NCBI RefSeq assembly: GCF_021372645.1
Contig: NZ_JAJFUC010000026.1
Coordinates: 124,001 to 188,000 of the forward strand
Source: Clostridium sp.
GTDB taxonomy: Bacteria > Bacillota > Clostridia > Clostridiales > Clostridiaceae
Reading direction: 5' to 3'
Length of the DNA: 64,000 nucleotides
The notes under the pieces were generated by a model. That model ran no database searches. It worked only from the letters and a program-made list of their open reading frames with translations, and was not told the origin of the DNA. A program made the translations under genes and the position numbers. Below, piece after piece: positions 17,604 through 27,408 of this stretch (its first letter is position 1; each line of letters opens with the position of its first letter).

Positions 17604-18611
17604 TTGGAGCGTTATACTCTCATTCAAGTTAGTGAGGTGAAGAATATCTTTAAAACATATAAAAAACTTTTCTCACTTTTGTTATCTCTCATATTAGTAG
17701 TAATAGGGACGTTTCTGATAAAATATTATTTTGAACCCTTTTTGTCTATAATTATAATGGTTATAATTTGCACACCTATATATAAAATCATGATTAAAGC
17801 TAAAATACCAAATAAAATTTCAGGTGCTTTAAGTATAATAATTGTTAATATTATTATACTTCTTATAGGGATATATTTAGGGAGTGAAATTATTGATGTT
17901 GTTAAAAAGCTATATTTAACAAATTTAGATGTGATAACTAAGCTTATTCAAGATATTTCTATTGCTCTAAATATAGATTTGAAAGATTTTAAGATTGGGA
18001 AAAGTGTAGTTTCTATAATTAATGACCAAAATATAAGAAGAGGAGCAGTAAGTACCGGAGAAAGTATTCTAGCTTATTTTATAGGTAATATATGTACTTT
18101 TTTTATATTAATAGATAATAAAAAAATGCTAGAATTAATTTCAATGTTATTTCCTAAAGAAATAATGCTAAAATTTACAAATCAAAAGGAAAATTTTATT
18201 CAAATGATTGTAATAGAAGGGATACTAGTACTAATGACAATGCTAGAAATTATAATTGGATTTGCCATACTTAAGATTCCCAATTTCTTTACACTTGGAG
18301 TTATATGTGGAATTTTAGATATTTTGCCATACGTTGGAACTATAATTGTATTTATTCCGATTATAATATACAATATTGTAATAAAGAATTTTCTTTGTGC
18401 ATTTGGACTTATATGCTTATATATATTAGTGCAAGTTGTTAGGGAAATATTAGAGGCTAAATTTTTAGGTGACAAATTAGATATTCATCCTCTTGTTATA
18501 TTATTATCTATATATATTGGAGTTGAGGTCTTTGGCATCTTAGGAATATTAGTTGGACCGATGTATAGTATTGTAGCAAAAGAAATAATTTATAGCACGG
18601 ATGATATATGA
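17604..18611 (+). CDS. AI-2E family transporter (PerM-like permease)
   Basis: The 335-residue protein is very hydrophobic with around seven to eight membrane segments and a large non-membrane loop (about residues 95-150), as in the AI-2E/PerM/UPF0118 family. Substrates differ between members and cannot be predicted; some are sodium-proton antiporters. The start is uncertain: TTG 17604 lacks an SD, while a good GAGGTG (17634-17639) points to a start near 17646 where only ATC is in frame. It ends inside the dxr leader, 37 nt before dxr. Confidence 0.8.
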   Translation: MERYTLIQVSEVKNIFKTYKKLFSLLLSLILVVIGTFLIKYYFEPFLSIIIMVIICTPIYKIMIKAKIPNKISGALSIIIVNIIILLIGIYLGSEIIDVVKKLYLTNLDVITKLIQDISIALNIDLKDFKIGKSVVSIINDQNIRRGAVSTGESILAYFIGNICTFFILIDNKKMLELISMLFPKEIMLKFTNQKENFIQMIVIEGILVLMTMLEIIIGFAILKIPNFFTLGVICGILDILPYVGTIIVFIPIIIYNIVIKNFLCAFGLICLYILVQVVREILEAKFLGDKLDIHPLVILLSIYIGVEVFGILGILVGPMYSIVAKEIIYSTDDI

Positions 18612-18648
18612 TGGTGCTAAGCAGGATCTGCTTTTAGGAGGAAAAAGA

Positions 18649-19812
18649 ATGAGAAAAATTTCTATACTAGGGGCTACTGGTTCTATAGGAACTCAAACCC
18701 TAGATGTGATTAGAAAATCAAATGGAGAATTAAAATTAATTGGAATAACTGCCAATACTTCTGTAGAAAAGGTTATTGAAATAATTGAAGAATTTAACCC
18801 CTTTTATGTAGCTATGATGGACTTGAGGAGCGCTTCCGAAATAAAGAATTATTGCGGAGAACACAATAAATCAATTGAAGTTTTAGTGGGCATAGAAGGA
18901 CTTAACAAAATAGCATCTTTAGATGAAATTGACATAGTAGTGACATCTGTAGTTGGTATGATAGGTCTAGAGCCTACCATGAAAGCTATAGAAGCTAAAA
19001 AGGATATTGCCCTTGCCAATAAAGAAACTTTGGTTGTTGCAGGGGAAATTGTAATGAAAGCTGCTAAAGAAAATAATGTAAAGATACTTCCTGTAGATTC
19101 AGAACATAGTGCTATTTTTCAGGCTTTAAGAGGAAATGATATAAATACCTTAAGAAAAGTAATTTTAACTGCATCAGGAGGTCCTTTTAGAGGTAAAACA
19201 ATAGAAGGATTGCAAGAAATAAAAGTTGAAGATGCACTAAAACATCCTAAATGGAATATGGGAAGAAAAATTTCTGTTGACTCTGCAACTCTTATGAATA
19301 AAGGGCTTGAAGTAATAGAAGCACATTGGCTTTTTAATTGTGATTATGATAATATACAAGTTATAGTACATCCACAAAGTATTGTACATTCTATGGTAGA
19401 ATATACTGATGGAAGTATAATAGCACAACTTGGTGCACAAGATATGAGATTACCAATACAATATGCTCTTAATTATGAAAAAAGAGAAAAGCTTATTGCA
19501 AAGAGTATAGATTTTTATGAAATATCAAAATTAACTTTTGAAAAACCAGACTTAGATACGTTTAAGGCTTTAAACTTATCAATTAAAGCTGGGAAAATAG
19601 GTGGGCTTATGCCAACTATTTTAAATGGAGCTAATGAAGTAGCAGTAGAATTATTTTTAAATAAGAAAATAAAATTTCTGCAAATTTCAGATATAATAGA
19701 AAAGTCCATGGAAGTATTTAAGAATGAAGTTAAAAAAGAACTAACATTAGAAAACATTATTGACTTGGATAAAAGAGTTAAAGAATATGTCACATCGAAA
19801 GCAGTACTTTAA
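18649..19812 (+). CDS. dxr: 1-deoxy-D-xylulose 5-phosphate reductoisomerase
   Basis: Second step of the MEP isoprenoid pathway: NADPH-dependent conversion of DXP to MEP. The 387-residue protein begins MRKISILGATGSIGTQTLD (dinucleotide fold) and contains ALANKETLVVAG, LPVDSEHSAIFQ and the NKGLEVIEAHWLF metal/substrate region. The SD TAGGAGGAA at 18636-18644 fixes ATG 18649; an in-frame ATG at 18601 is rejected. It lies with rseP and ispG, the pathway's later step. Confidence 0.97.
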   Translation: MRKISILGATGSIGTQTLDVIRKSNGELKLIGITANTSVEKVIEIIEEFNPFYVAMMDLRSASEIKNYCGEHNKSIEVLVGIEGLNKIASLDEIDIVVTSVVGMIGLEPTMKAIEAKKDIALANKETLVVAGEIVMKAAKENNVKILPVDSEHSAIFQALRGNDINTLRKVILTASGGPFRGKTIEGLQEIKVEDALKHPKWNMGRKISVDSATLMNKGLEVIEAHWLFNCDYDNIQVIVHPQSIVHSMVEYTDGSIIAQLGAQDMRLPIQYALNYEKREKLIAKSIDFYEISKLTFEKPDLDTFKALNLSIKAGKIGGLMPTILNGANEVAVELFLNKKIKFLQISDIIEKSMEVFKNEVKKELTLENIIDLDKRVKEYVTSKAVL

Positions 19813-19829
19813 GGAGGTAATTTTAAAAT

Positions 19830-20840
19830 ATGTATATAATTATGGCTATATTAGCTTTTGGAATTTTAATAATCGTTCATGAACTGGGTCATTTTACCTT
19901 GGCAAAACTAAATGGTGTAAGAGTTGAAGAATTCTCCATTGGAATGGGTCCAAAAATTTTCTCAAAACAAGGAAAAGAAACAAAGTACTCCTTGGGAATT
20001 TTTCCTATAGGTGGATATGTAAAAATGATGGGAGAAGAAGAGAATGTTGAAGATGAAAGAAGTTTTTCAGCTAAATCTCCTTTAAGAAGAATAAGCATAA
20101 TAATTGCAGGCGTATTTATGAATTATGTATTAGCAATAGTTATATTTACATGTATAATACATAATTTTGGATATAGAACAACAATAATTAGTGAAATACA
20201 AAATGCAACACCTGCATATGAAGCAGGATTGTTAAAAGGTGATAAAATTTTAAAAACAGGTAATTCCAAAGTTTTTTCAAATGATGATATTTTAACTGAT
20301 ATATATCTATCAAAGGGAGAACAAATAAAGTTTTTAATAGATAGAAATGGTGAGAAGAAGGAAATAGCTATTACACCAAGAACTAATGAAGAAGGTCAAT
20401 TTAAAATAGGCGTTGTTTTCGAAAATGTAGAGAATCCAGGGGTTGGAACTAGCGTTAAGCAAAGTTTAAATCAAACAGTATCATTAGTGTCTCAAACTTT
20501 TAAAGGACTTAAAATGATATTTACAGGTCAGGCTAATCTTAAGACCGATGTTGGAGGACCACTTACAATAGTGAAGATTTCAGCAGAAACAGCTAAGGCA
20601 GGAATTTGGAATCTAGCCAATTTCGTTGGTTTTTTAAGTGTTAATTTGGCTGTATTTAATTTATTACCATTTCCAGCATTAGATGGTGGTTGGTGTGTAA
20701 TATTATTAATTGAATTAATAACTAGAAGAAAAGTTCCAGATAAGATAGTTGGAGTATTAAATTATGTGGGTTTTGCAGCACTTATAGGACTAATGATATT
20801 GGTAACTATAAAAGATATATTATTCCCAGTAAAATTTTAG
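19830..20840 (+). CDS. rseP: RseP/YluC site-2 zinc metalloprotease
   Basis: Intramembrane M50 protease that cleaves anti-sigma factors or signal-peptide remnants. The 336-residue protein has HELGH at 17-21 in the first membrane helix, one PDZ domain (about 105-180) and the second zinc motif NLLPFPALDGG near residue 280, with four predicted membrane segments. The substrate in this organism is unknown. The SD AAGGAGGTAA follows the dxr stop directly. Confidence 0.95.
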   Translation: MYIIMAILAFGILIIVHELGHFTLAKLNGVRVEEFSIGMGPKIFSKQGKETKYSLGIFPIGGYVKMMGEEENVEDERSFSAKSPLRRISIIIAGVFMNYVLAIVIFTCIIHNFGYRTTIISEIQNATPAYEAGLLKGDKILKTGNSKVFSNDDILTDIYLSKGEQIKFLIDRNGEKKEIAITPRTNEEGQFKIGVVFENVENPGVGTSVKQSLNQTVSLVSQTFKGLKMIFTGQANLKTDVGGPLTIVKISAETAKAGIWNLANFVGFLSVNLAVFNLLPFPALDGGWCVILLIELITRRKVPDKIVGVLNYVGFAALIGLMILVTIKDILFPVKF

Positions 20841-20853
20841 AGAATGAAATAAG

Positions 20854-21032
20854 GCTTACTCATATAAAGTGAAACTTGATTCAGGTGGGTTTGTTCCCTA
20901 TATTAATCCTAGTTGAACTTATACCATAAAGAGGCACTTAGTTCAGGAGTTTAATTCCACTTAGCACCAGTCTAAAGAGGTGGTGTATTAGTGGAACTAA
21001 GCTATGGGATAATGTTATTTATATGGGTAAGC
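20854..21032. repeat. 179-bp hairpin element with terminal inverted repeats (MITE-like)
   Basis: The ends GCTTACTCATATA (20854-20866) and TATATGGGTAAGC (21020-21032) are inverted with one T-G pair. Inside are a second nested stem, TTCCACT (20955-20961) with AGTGGAA (20990-20996), an inner CACC/GGTG pair, and two related strings ACTTGATTCAG and ACTTAGTTCAG. No reading frame is present. It fills the rseP-ispG gap. A structured leader of ispG is the alternative. Confidence 0.5.
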
Positions 21033-21089
21033 TACTTACATAAATAAAAAGATACAATATTTTTAGGAAGAGTTAGGGGAGAGATACAT

Positions 21090-22139
21090 ATGGAAAGAAG
21101 AAAATCAAGAAAAGTTAAAGTTGGAAACATATATGTTGGGGGAGATGCTCCTATTACGATACAATCAATGACTACAACTCGTACTAAAAATGTAGAAGAT
21201 ACCTTAAATCAAATAGAAAAATTATATGATGTAGGATGCGATATTATAAGATGTGCAGTATTAGATATGGATGATGCGGAAGGTTTAAAGGAAATAACAA
21301 AGAAATCACCTATTCCAGTAGTTGCAGATATACATTTTGATTATAAGTTAGCTTTAAAAGCAATTGAAAATGGGGTTTCAGCTCTTAGAATAAATCCAGG
21401 AAATATAGGAAGCATAGATAGAATTAAAATTCTTAAAGAAGCTTGCGTGGAAAAACAAATACCTATAAGAATTGGGGTTAATTCTGGATCTTTAGAAAAA
21501 GATATTTTAGAGAAGTATGGAATGCCAACAGCAGAAGGCTTGGTTAAAAGTGCATTAAGACATGTTAAGATTTTAGAGGATTTAGATTTTCATGATATTG
21601 TTATATCTATAAAGTCTTCTAATGTATCTATGATGATAGATTGCTATAGATTAATAGCAGAAAAATGTGACTATCCTCTTCATTTAGGAGTAACGGAAGC
21701 TGGAACTATTCAAAGAGGAACAATTAAATCAAGTATAGGAATTGGAACCCTTCTTGCAGAGGGGATAGGAGATACTGTAAGAGTATCTTTAACTACTGAG
21801 CCTATAGAAGAAATAAAAGTTGGAATTGAAATTTTAAAAGCCTTAGGATTAAAGAAAAAAGGTGTTGATTTCGTATCTTGTCCTACTTGTGGAAGAACTC
21901 AAATAAATTTAATAAAGATTGCAGAAGAAGTTGAAAAGAGATTGGAAAATTATAAAAAAGATATTAAGGTTGCAGTCATGGGATGCGTGGTAAATGGGCC
22001 AGGAGAAGCCAGAGAATCTGACATTGGAATTGCTGGCGGCATAGGTGAAGGAATTATTTTTAAAAAAGGCAAAGTTATAAAGAAGGTAAAAGAAGAAGAA
22101 TTAGTTGATGCTCTTATGGAAGAAATAGAAAAATTATAA
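21090..22139 (+). CDS. ispG: 4-hydroxy-3-methylbut-2-en-1-yl diphosphate synthase
   Basis: IspG reduces MEcPP to HMBPP in the MEP pathway with a 4Fe-4S cluster. The 349-residue protein has a TIM barrel with VADIHFDYKLALKA and LRINPGNIG and the C-terminal cluster domain with CPTCGRTQ and GCVVNGPGEARESD. The start ATG follows GGGGAGAGATAC. The order dxr-rseP-ispG-polC is conserved in clostridia. Confidence 0.97.
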   Translation: MERRKSRKVKVGNIYVGGDAPITIQSMTTTRTKNVEDTLNQIEKLYDVGCDIIRCAVLDMDDAEGLKEITKKSPIPVVADIHFDYKLALKAIENGVSALRINPGNIGSIDRIKILKEACVEKQIPIRIGVNSGSLEKDILEKYGMPTAEGLVKSALRHVKILEDLDFHDIVISIKSSNVSMMIDCYRLIAEKCDYPLHLGVTEAGTIQRGTIKSSIGIGTLLAEGIGDTVRVSLTTEPIEEIKVGIEILKALGLKKKGVDFVSCPTCGRTQINLIKIAEEVEKRLENYKKDIKVAVMGCVVNGPGEARESDIGIAGGIGEGIIFKKGKVIKKVKEEELVDALMEEIEKL

Positions 22140-22159
22140 TTAATTATAATTTTTCTATT
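22124..22159 (+). terminator. Long AT-rich palindrome at the end of ispG
   Basis: A perfect 36-bp palindrome centred at 22141/22142 spans the last ispG codons and the stop. Arms are AATAGAAAAATTATAATT and its complement. It has no GC-rich core, so it may stabilise the 3' end or act as a weak terminator. Confidence 0.5.
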
Positions 22160-22203
22160 CTCACTTTTGGACTTTCACTTAAATATAATCGTAGTTCTAA
22201 ATT

Positions 22204-22241
22204 AAGGGATTTATCATGAATTAAAATGGGTAAATCCCTTT
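22204..22241 (+). terminator. Hairpin between ispG and polC
   Basis: AAGGGATTTA (22204-22213) and TAAATCCCTT (22231-22240) form a perfect 10-bp stem with a 17-nt loop. Only a short T stretch follows, so termination is likely but partial. Confidence 0.55.
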
Positions 22242-22352
22242 AAGCATTATGTATTATAGAACTAGAAAATTTTTAATTAACCTGTAGCTTTTAATTTTAA
22301 CTGTTCATCGTTAATTATTGACTGCTAACTGAAAAAATGGGGGGAGCAACCT

Positions 22353-25300
22353 TTGGGTCAAGAATTTATAAAAATTCTTAGAAAAGAAATAAATAATAAT
22401 GAAGCTTTGGAAGAAAAAGAAATTCAAATTTTAAGATTTCAATTTTACAAAAAAAGTCAAACTCTTAAAATTATATTAAAAGCTATAGAAGCATTGAATC
22501 AAGAAGATGAAGAAACATTTAAAAAAATAGTTTTGAAAAGCTTGGGCTTTGATGTGAACATAGAAATTTTATGTTATAAGGATGTAAGCAATGCATCTTT
22601 AGAGGATATTATAGGTAGAGAGTGGAGCAATGTTGTAGAAGAAATAGCAAGAAATCTTCCATTATGTAGACCTATTTTATATTCAGCTAACAAGCAAATT
22701 GAAGGAAAAACTATTAATATATATTCAGGTAATGAAACCTTAATAAATCATGCAATTAATAAAAAGATAAATTTATTAATTGAAAGTTCAATCAAAGATA
22801 TTTTTAATATTAGTGCAAAAGTACAAATTAAATTTAATGAAGATTTAGTACTTCAAGAAAAGTATGAAGCTAATAAAAAAGAAGAAAATATTAAAATAAT
22901 AAAGGATGTTATGGACAATAGAGTAGTAACAGGCAGTCAAAATTCATCCAATAATTCTGGCAAGGACAAGTACGCAGCTCCTAAAGCGGAAAAGAAAACT
23001 GATTATCAATCTTATAAAAGAGAGCCTAAAGATGAAAATACTGTGTATGGTCGTTCTATAAAGATGGATACTACAGAGATAAAAGAGATAAATGAAACAA
23101 GTGGTTATGCTGCTATAATTGGAGAAGTGTTTAAAACTGAAATGATTGAAACAAAAACAGGAAAGACTATTTTCACATTTTGTATTACTGATTATACAAG
23201 TTCTATTTCTGTTAAATTATTTTTAAAACCTCAAGAGAAGGATGCAGTATTAGAGGAAGTTAAAAAGGGCTTTTATTGCAAGGTCAGAGGAGAAGCTATC
23301 TATGATACTTATGCAAGAGAAGTTGTAATCATGGGCAGAGATATATCTAGAATGAAAAAGATTCAAAAGATGGATGGTGCAACTGAAAAGAGAATAGAAC
23401 TTCATCTTCATACTACTATGAGTACAATGGATGGTATGACCTCGGCAGCAAGACTAATTGAAAGAGCTGCATCTTGGGGACATGAAGCAATTGCCATAAC
23501 AGATCATGGTGGAGTTCAAGCTTATCCAGAAGCTCAAAGTTGTGCTAAGAAATTTGGTATAAAAGTTCTTTATGGCGTAGAGGGGTATTTGGTTGATAAT
23601 GGAATTCCTGTTGTATTAAATGAAAAGGGAAATACTTTAAATGATACTTTTGTAGTATTTGATCTAGAAACTACAGGTTTCTCACCTGTAAATGATGAGA
23701 TTATAGAAATTGGAGCAGTAAAGATTCAAAATGGAGAAGTTATAGATAATTTTAGTTATTTTGTTAATCCTAAGAGAAATATTCCGTATAAGATAACTGA
23801 GCTTACGGGTATTAATGGCGATATGGTAAGAGACTCAGAGACAATAGATACAATTTTGCCGAAATTTATGGGGTTTTGCAAAGACAGTGTTATTGTGGCA
23901 CATAATGCAGGCTTTGATACAGGTTTTATAAGGAAAAGTTGTAGAGATTTAAATTTAAACTTTGATTTATCTATAATGGATACAGTTCAACTTGCTAGAT
24001 TTTTATACCCTGAACTAAAAAAAGTTAAATTAAATATAGTTGCAAAACATTTAGGAATTTCTCTTGAAAATCATCATAGGGCAGTAGATGATGCAAAATC
24101 TACAGCAGAAATACTTTTAAAGTGCTTTGAAAAATTAAGAGAAGAGTATAATGTAGAAGATTTAAAGTCATTAAACGAATTATTTTTATCAAAGTTTGAT
24201 ATCAAGAAGCAGCCAACATATCATGTAATTATCTTGGCTAAAACCCAAGAAGGATTAAAAGATTTATATAAATTAATTTCAGAAGCCCATTTGAATAATT
24301 TCTTTAAAAGACCAAGAACCCCTAAAAGTTTACTTGCAGAAATGAGAGAAGGTCTTATAATAGGGTCTGCATGTGAAGCTGGTGAGGTTTATAAAGCAAT
24401 TTTAGATGGTAGAAGTGATGAAGAACTAAAACCAATAATAGATTTTTATGATTATTTGGAAATTCAACCAATTGCCAATAATAATTTTCTAATTGAAAAA
24501 GGTATGGTTAAAGATGAAGAGGAGCTTAAAGCAATAAATAAAAGAATATATGATTTAGGTAAAAAATATAATAAGATGACAGTTGCTACTTGTGATGTAC
24601 ATTTTATGGATCCTAAAGATGAAATGTTTAGAAGAATACTTATGGCAGGGCAAGGTTTTAAGGATGCGGATAATCAACCACCACTTTATTTTAGAACGAC
24701 TGAAGAGATGATAAGGGAATTCGATTATTTGGGACATGAGGTAGCAAAAGAAGTTGTTATTGATAATCCTAAAAAAATAGCAGATGCTATTGATGTTTTA
24801 AAGCCTATTCCAGATGAAACTTATGCACCTAAAATAGAAGGAGCAGAGGAAGACATTAAAAATATGACTTTAAACAAAGTTCACTCTATATATGGAGATG
24901 TTCTTCCAGAAGTTGTTCAAAAGAGATTAGATAAGGAACTAAATTCTATAATAAATAATGGATATGCTGTACTTTATCTTATTGCTCAAAAACTTGTTGC
25001 TAAATCTACAGAAGATGGATATTTAGTTGGATCAAGAGGCTCTGTTGGATCTTCTTTTGTTGCTACAATGTCAGATATTACAGAGGTTAATGGACTTCCA
25101 CCTCATTATGTTTGTACGAAATGTAAAAAATCAGAGTTTTTTATGGATGGTTCAGTTAGTTCGGGAGCTGATTTACCTGATAAGGATTGTCCTGATTGCG
25201 GTATACCATATAAAAAAGATGGTCATGATATACCTTTTGAAACTTTCTTGGGATTTGAAGGAGATAAAGAACCAGATATAGATCTTAATTTTTCTGGGGA

Positions 25301-26693
25301 ATATCAAGGTGTTGTTCATAGATATACAGAAGTTCTTTTTGGTAAAGGGCACACTTTTAAAGCAGGTACTATTGGTACAGTAGCTGAAAAAACAGCATAT
25401 GGATATGCGAAAAAGTATTTAGATGAAAGAAATCTTCGAGTATCTCAAGCAGAAATAGATAGACTTACTTTAGGCTGTACAGGGATAAAGAGGACTACAG
25501 GACAACATCCAGGTGGAATTATGGTTGTGCCTTCAGATAATGAAATTTATAACTTTTGTCCAATTCAACATCCAGCAGATGATAATGATACAGATGTAAT
25601 AACTACTCATTTTGATTATCACTCAATAAGTGGAAGGCTTCTAAAGTTAGATATATTAGGTCATGATGATCCTACAGTACTTAGAATGTTGCAAGATTTA
25701 ACAGGTGTTGACCCTAAAGCAATACCTTTAAATGATGAAAAAGTTATAAGTCTTTTTACTTCTCCAGAAGCACTTGGGGTTACAAGAGAAGAACTTGAAT
25801 GCGAAGTTGGAACTTATGGGCTCCCAGAGTTTGGAACAAAATTTGTTAGAGGAATGCTTGTAGATACGCAACCTAAAAGTTTTTCGGATTTAGTTAGAAT
25901 ATCTGGACTTTCTCATGGTACAGACGTTTGGCTTAATAATGCACAATATTATATAAAAGAAGGTTTTACTACATTAAAAGATTGTATTGCTACAAGAGAT
26001 GATATAATGGTTTATCTTATGTATAAGGAATTACCACCTAAAAGTGCCTTTACTATAATGGAAAAGGTAAGAAAGGGTAAGGGCTTATCAGAAGATGATG
26101 AGAAGTTAATGAAAGAACATAATGTTCCAGAGTGGTATATTGGATCATGTAAAAAAATAAAATACATGTTCCCTAAAGGGCATGCTGTTGCATATGTTAT
26201 GATGGCGGTTAGAGTAGCATATCATAAGGTATATAATCCTGAGGCTTATTATGCAACTTATTTTACTGTTAGAGCAGATGATTTTGATGCTAATTTAATA
26301 TGTCTTGGAGAAGGTGCAGTTCACGCTAAACTTCAAGAATTATATGAACTTGGAAATAATGCAAGTGTAAAAGATAAGGGACTTATTACGGTGCTTGAGT
26401 TATGTTTTGAGGCTTATAAGAGAGGAATAAAAATTTTAAGAGTTGATTTATATAAATCAGAAGCTACAAAATTCATAATTGAAGACAACGCACTTCGTCC
26501 ACCTTTAAATGCTATTCCAGGACTTGCAGATAATGCTGGAAAAGGAATAGTTGAAGCTAGAAAAAATGGAGAGTTCATTTCAAAAGAAGATTTAAGAATA
26601 AGAGCAGGAATTTCAAAAACAGCCATAGAAGGATTAACCATTCATGGATGTTTAGACGGAATGTCAGAGACAAATCAATTATCACTATTTTAA
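22353..26693 (+). CDS. polC: DNA polymerase III PolC-type alpha subunit
   Basis: Main replicative polymerase of low-GC Gram-positives. The 1446-residue protein has an N-terminal region (1-230), OB fold (about 245-330), PHP domain (from 345), an inserted DEDDh proofreading exonuclease with VFDLETTGF near residue 430, a zinc finger with [10 protein letters not shown] and CPDCG near 915-950, and catalytic PDIDLNF near 974 followed by the C-terminal duplex-binding fold. TTG start after GGGGGGAG (22339-22346). It is monocistronic. Confidence 0.98.
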   Translation: MGQEFIKILRKEINNNEALEEKEIQILRFQFYKKSQTLKIILKAIEALNQEDEETFKKIVLKSLGFDVNIEILCYKDVSNASLEDIIGREWSNVVEEIARNLPLCRPILYSANKQIEGKTINIYSGNETLINHAINKKINLLIESSIKDIFNISAKVQIKFNEDLVLQEKYEANKKEENIKIIKDVMDNRVVTGSQNSSNNSGKDKYAAPKAEKKTDYQSYKREPKDENTVYGRSIKMDTTEIKEINETSGYAAIIGEVFKTEMIETKTGKTIFTFCITDYTSSISVKLFLKPQEKDAVLEEVKKGFYCKVRGEAIYDTYAREVVIMGRDISRMKKIQKMDGATEKRIELHLHTTMSTMDGMTSAARLIERAASWGHEAIAITDHGGVQAYPEAQSCAKKFGIKVLYGVEGYLVDNGIPVVLNEKGNTLNDTFVVFDLETTGFSPVNDEIIEIGAVKIQNGEVIDNFSYFVNPKRNIPYKITELTGINGDMVRDSETIDTILPKFMGFCKDSVIVAHNAGFDTGFIRKSCRDLNLNFDLSIMDTVQLARFLYPELKKVKLNIVAKHLGISLENHHRAVDDAKSTAEILLKCFEKLREEYNVEDLKSLNELFLSKFDIKKQPTYHVIILAKTQEGLKDLYKLISEAHLNNFFKRPRTPKSLLAEMREGLIIGSACEAGEVYKAILDGRSDEELKPIIDFYDYLEIQPIANNNFLIEKGMVKDEEELKAINKRIYDLGKKYNKMTVATCDVHFMDPKDEMFRRILMAGQGFKDADNQPPLYFRTTEEMIREFDYLGHEVAKEVVIDNPKKIADAIDVLKPIPDETYAPKIEGAEEDIKNMTLNKVHSIYGDVLPEVVQKRLDKELNSIINNGYAVLYLIAQKLVAKSTEDGYLVGSRGSVGSSFVATMSDITEVNGLPPHYVCTKCKKSEFFMDGSVSSGADLPDKDCPDCGIPYKKDGHDIPFETFLGFEGDKEPDIDLNFSGEYQGVVHRYTEVLFGKGHTFKAGTIGTVAEKTAYGYAKKYLDERNLRVSQAEIDRLTLGCTGIKRTTGQHPGGIMVVPSDNEIYNFCPIQHPADDNDTDVITTHFDYHSISGRLLKLDILGHDDPTVLRMLQDLTGVDPKAIPLNDEKVISLFTSPEALGVTREELECEVGTYGLPEFGTKFVRGMLVDTQPKSFSDLVRISGLSHGTDVWLNNAQYYIKEGFTTLKDCIATRDDIMVYLMYKELPPKSAFTIMEKVRKGKGLSEDDEKLMKEHNVPEWYIGSCKKIKYMFPKGHAVAYVMMAVRVAYHKVYNPEAYYATYFTVRADDFDANLICLGEGAVHAKLQELYELGNNASVKDKGLITVLELCFEAYKRGIKILRVDLYKSEATKFIIEDNALRPPLNAIPGLADNAGKGIVEARKNGEFISKEDLRIRAGISKTAIEGLTIHGCLDGMSETNQLSLF

Positions 26694-26728
26694 TACAGTT
26701 AAGAGTTAACTAAAATTTTTAGTATCCC

Positions 26729-26757
26729 TTGTATTGTAAAAATATTTGTGATATCAT
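26729..26757 (+). promoter_or_regulatory. Sigma-A promoter of the rimP-nusA-infB operon
   Basis: TTGTAT (26729-26734), a 17-nt spacer and TATCAT (26752-26757). The start would be near 26764, giving a leader of about 165 nt with two hairpins. Confidence 0.65.
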
Positions 26758-26787
26758 ATAAATAGATTTATTTCTAATAGCTAGAAA

Positions 26788-26815
26788 AAAGGAGTGGGAA
26801 AATTACCCGCTCTTT
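26788..26815 (+). promoter_or_regulatory. First hairpin of the rimP leader
   Basis: AAGGAGTGGG and CCCGCTCTTT pair over 10 positions with two G-U pairs around a 7-nt loop. It precedes the leader terminator by 9 nt and is not itself followed by a clear T run, so it may be a pause or binding structure. Confidence 0.5.
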
Positions 26816-26823
26816 CTGTTTGT

Positions 26824-26854
26824 AACGCAACTAATCTAAGATAGTTGCGTTTTT
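26824..26854 (+). terminator. Leader terminator upstream of rimP (putative attenuator)
   Basis: AACGCAACTA (26824-26833) and TAGTTGCGTT (26842-26851) form a perfect 10-bp stem with an 8-nt loop and five T residues. It lies after the predicted promoter and before rimP. In Bacillus subtilis NusA regulates its own operon by termination in this leader, so the same control is plausible. Confidence 0.7.
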
Positions 26855-26929
26855 GATTACAAATTTTAAAAATGCATAAGATAAGTATAAATCATGTATT
26901 TTTAAAAGATGAAAGTGAGGGTTAGAAAA

Positions 26930-27391
26930 ATGAAAAAAGATGTATTGATTGAAAAAATTGAAGAATTAGTTAAACCTATTATTTCAGAATTATTATATGA
27001 ATTATATTATGTAGAATATATAAAAGAAAATGGAGAATTTTATTTAAGAATATATATAGATAAAAAAGATGATAGAATATCATTAGATGATTGTGTAGCA
27101 GTTTCAAGAAGAGTTAGCGAAATTTTAGATATTAAAGATCCAATTGAAGACGCATATTACTTAGAAGTTTCTTCGCCAGGCCTTAATAGAGGCTTATATA
27201 AAGAAGAGCATTTTAAAAGGTTCATAGGAAGAGAAGTATTAGTTAAACTTACTAGCTCAATTGATGGAACAAAAAGTGTAAAGGGAATATTAAAGGATGT
27301 TTTAGAAGATTACATAGTAGTTGAAGCAGAAACAGAAGTTAAAATTCTAAAAAATAAAATAAAATTTGCAAATTTAGAAGGGGAAATATAG
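26930..27391 (+). CDS. rimP: Ribosome maturation factor RimP
   Basis: RimP assists 30S assembly. The 153-residue protein has the alpha/beta N-terminal domain ([21 protein letters not shown]) with [15 protein letters not shown] and the EVSSPGLNR motif, and a C-terminal SH3-like barrel. An in-frame ATG at 26909 is rejected because the SD GTGAGGG (26915-26921) lies after it. First gene of the rimP-nusA-ylxR-ylxQ-infB-rbfA operon. Confidence 0.95.
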   Translation: MKKDVLIEKIEELVKPIISELLYELYYVEYIKENGEFYLRIYIDKKDDRISLDDCVAVSRRVSEILDIKDPIEDAYYLEVSSPGLNRGLYKEEHFKRFIGREVLVKLTSSIDGTKSVKGILKDVLEDYIVVEAETEVKILKNKIKFANLEGEI

Positions 27392-27408
27392 CAAGGAGGG
27401 TATAAAAA

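Noticed and set aside
25027-25281. A second frame inside polC
   Set aside because: It lies wholly within the zinc-finger region of polC and shows no codon pattern of its own.
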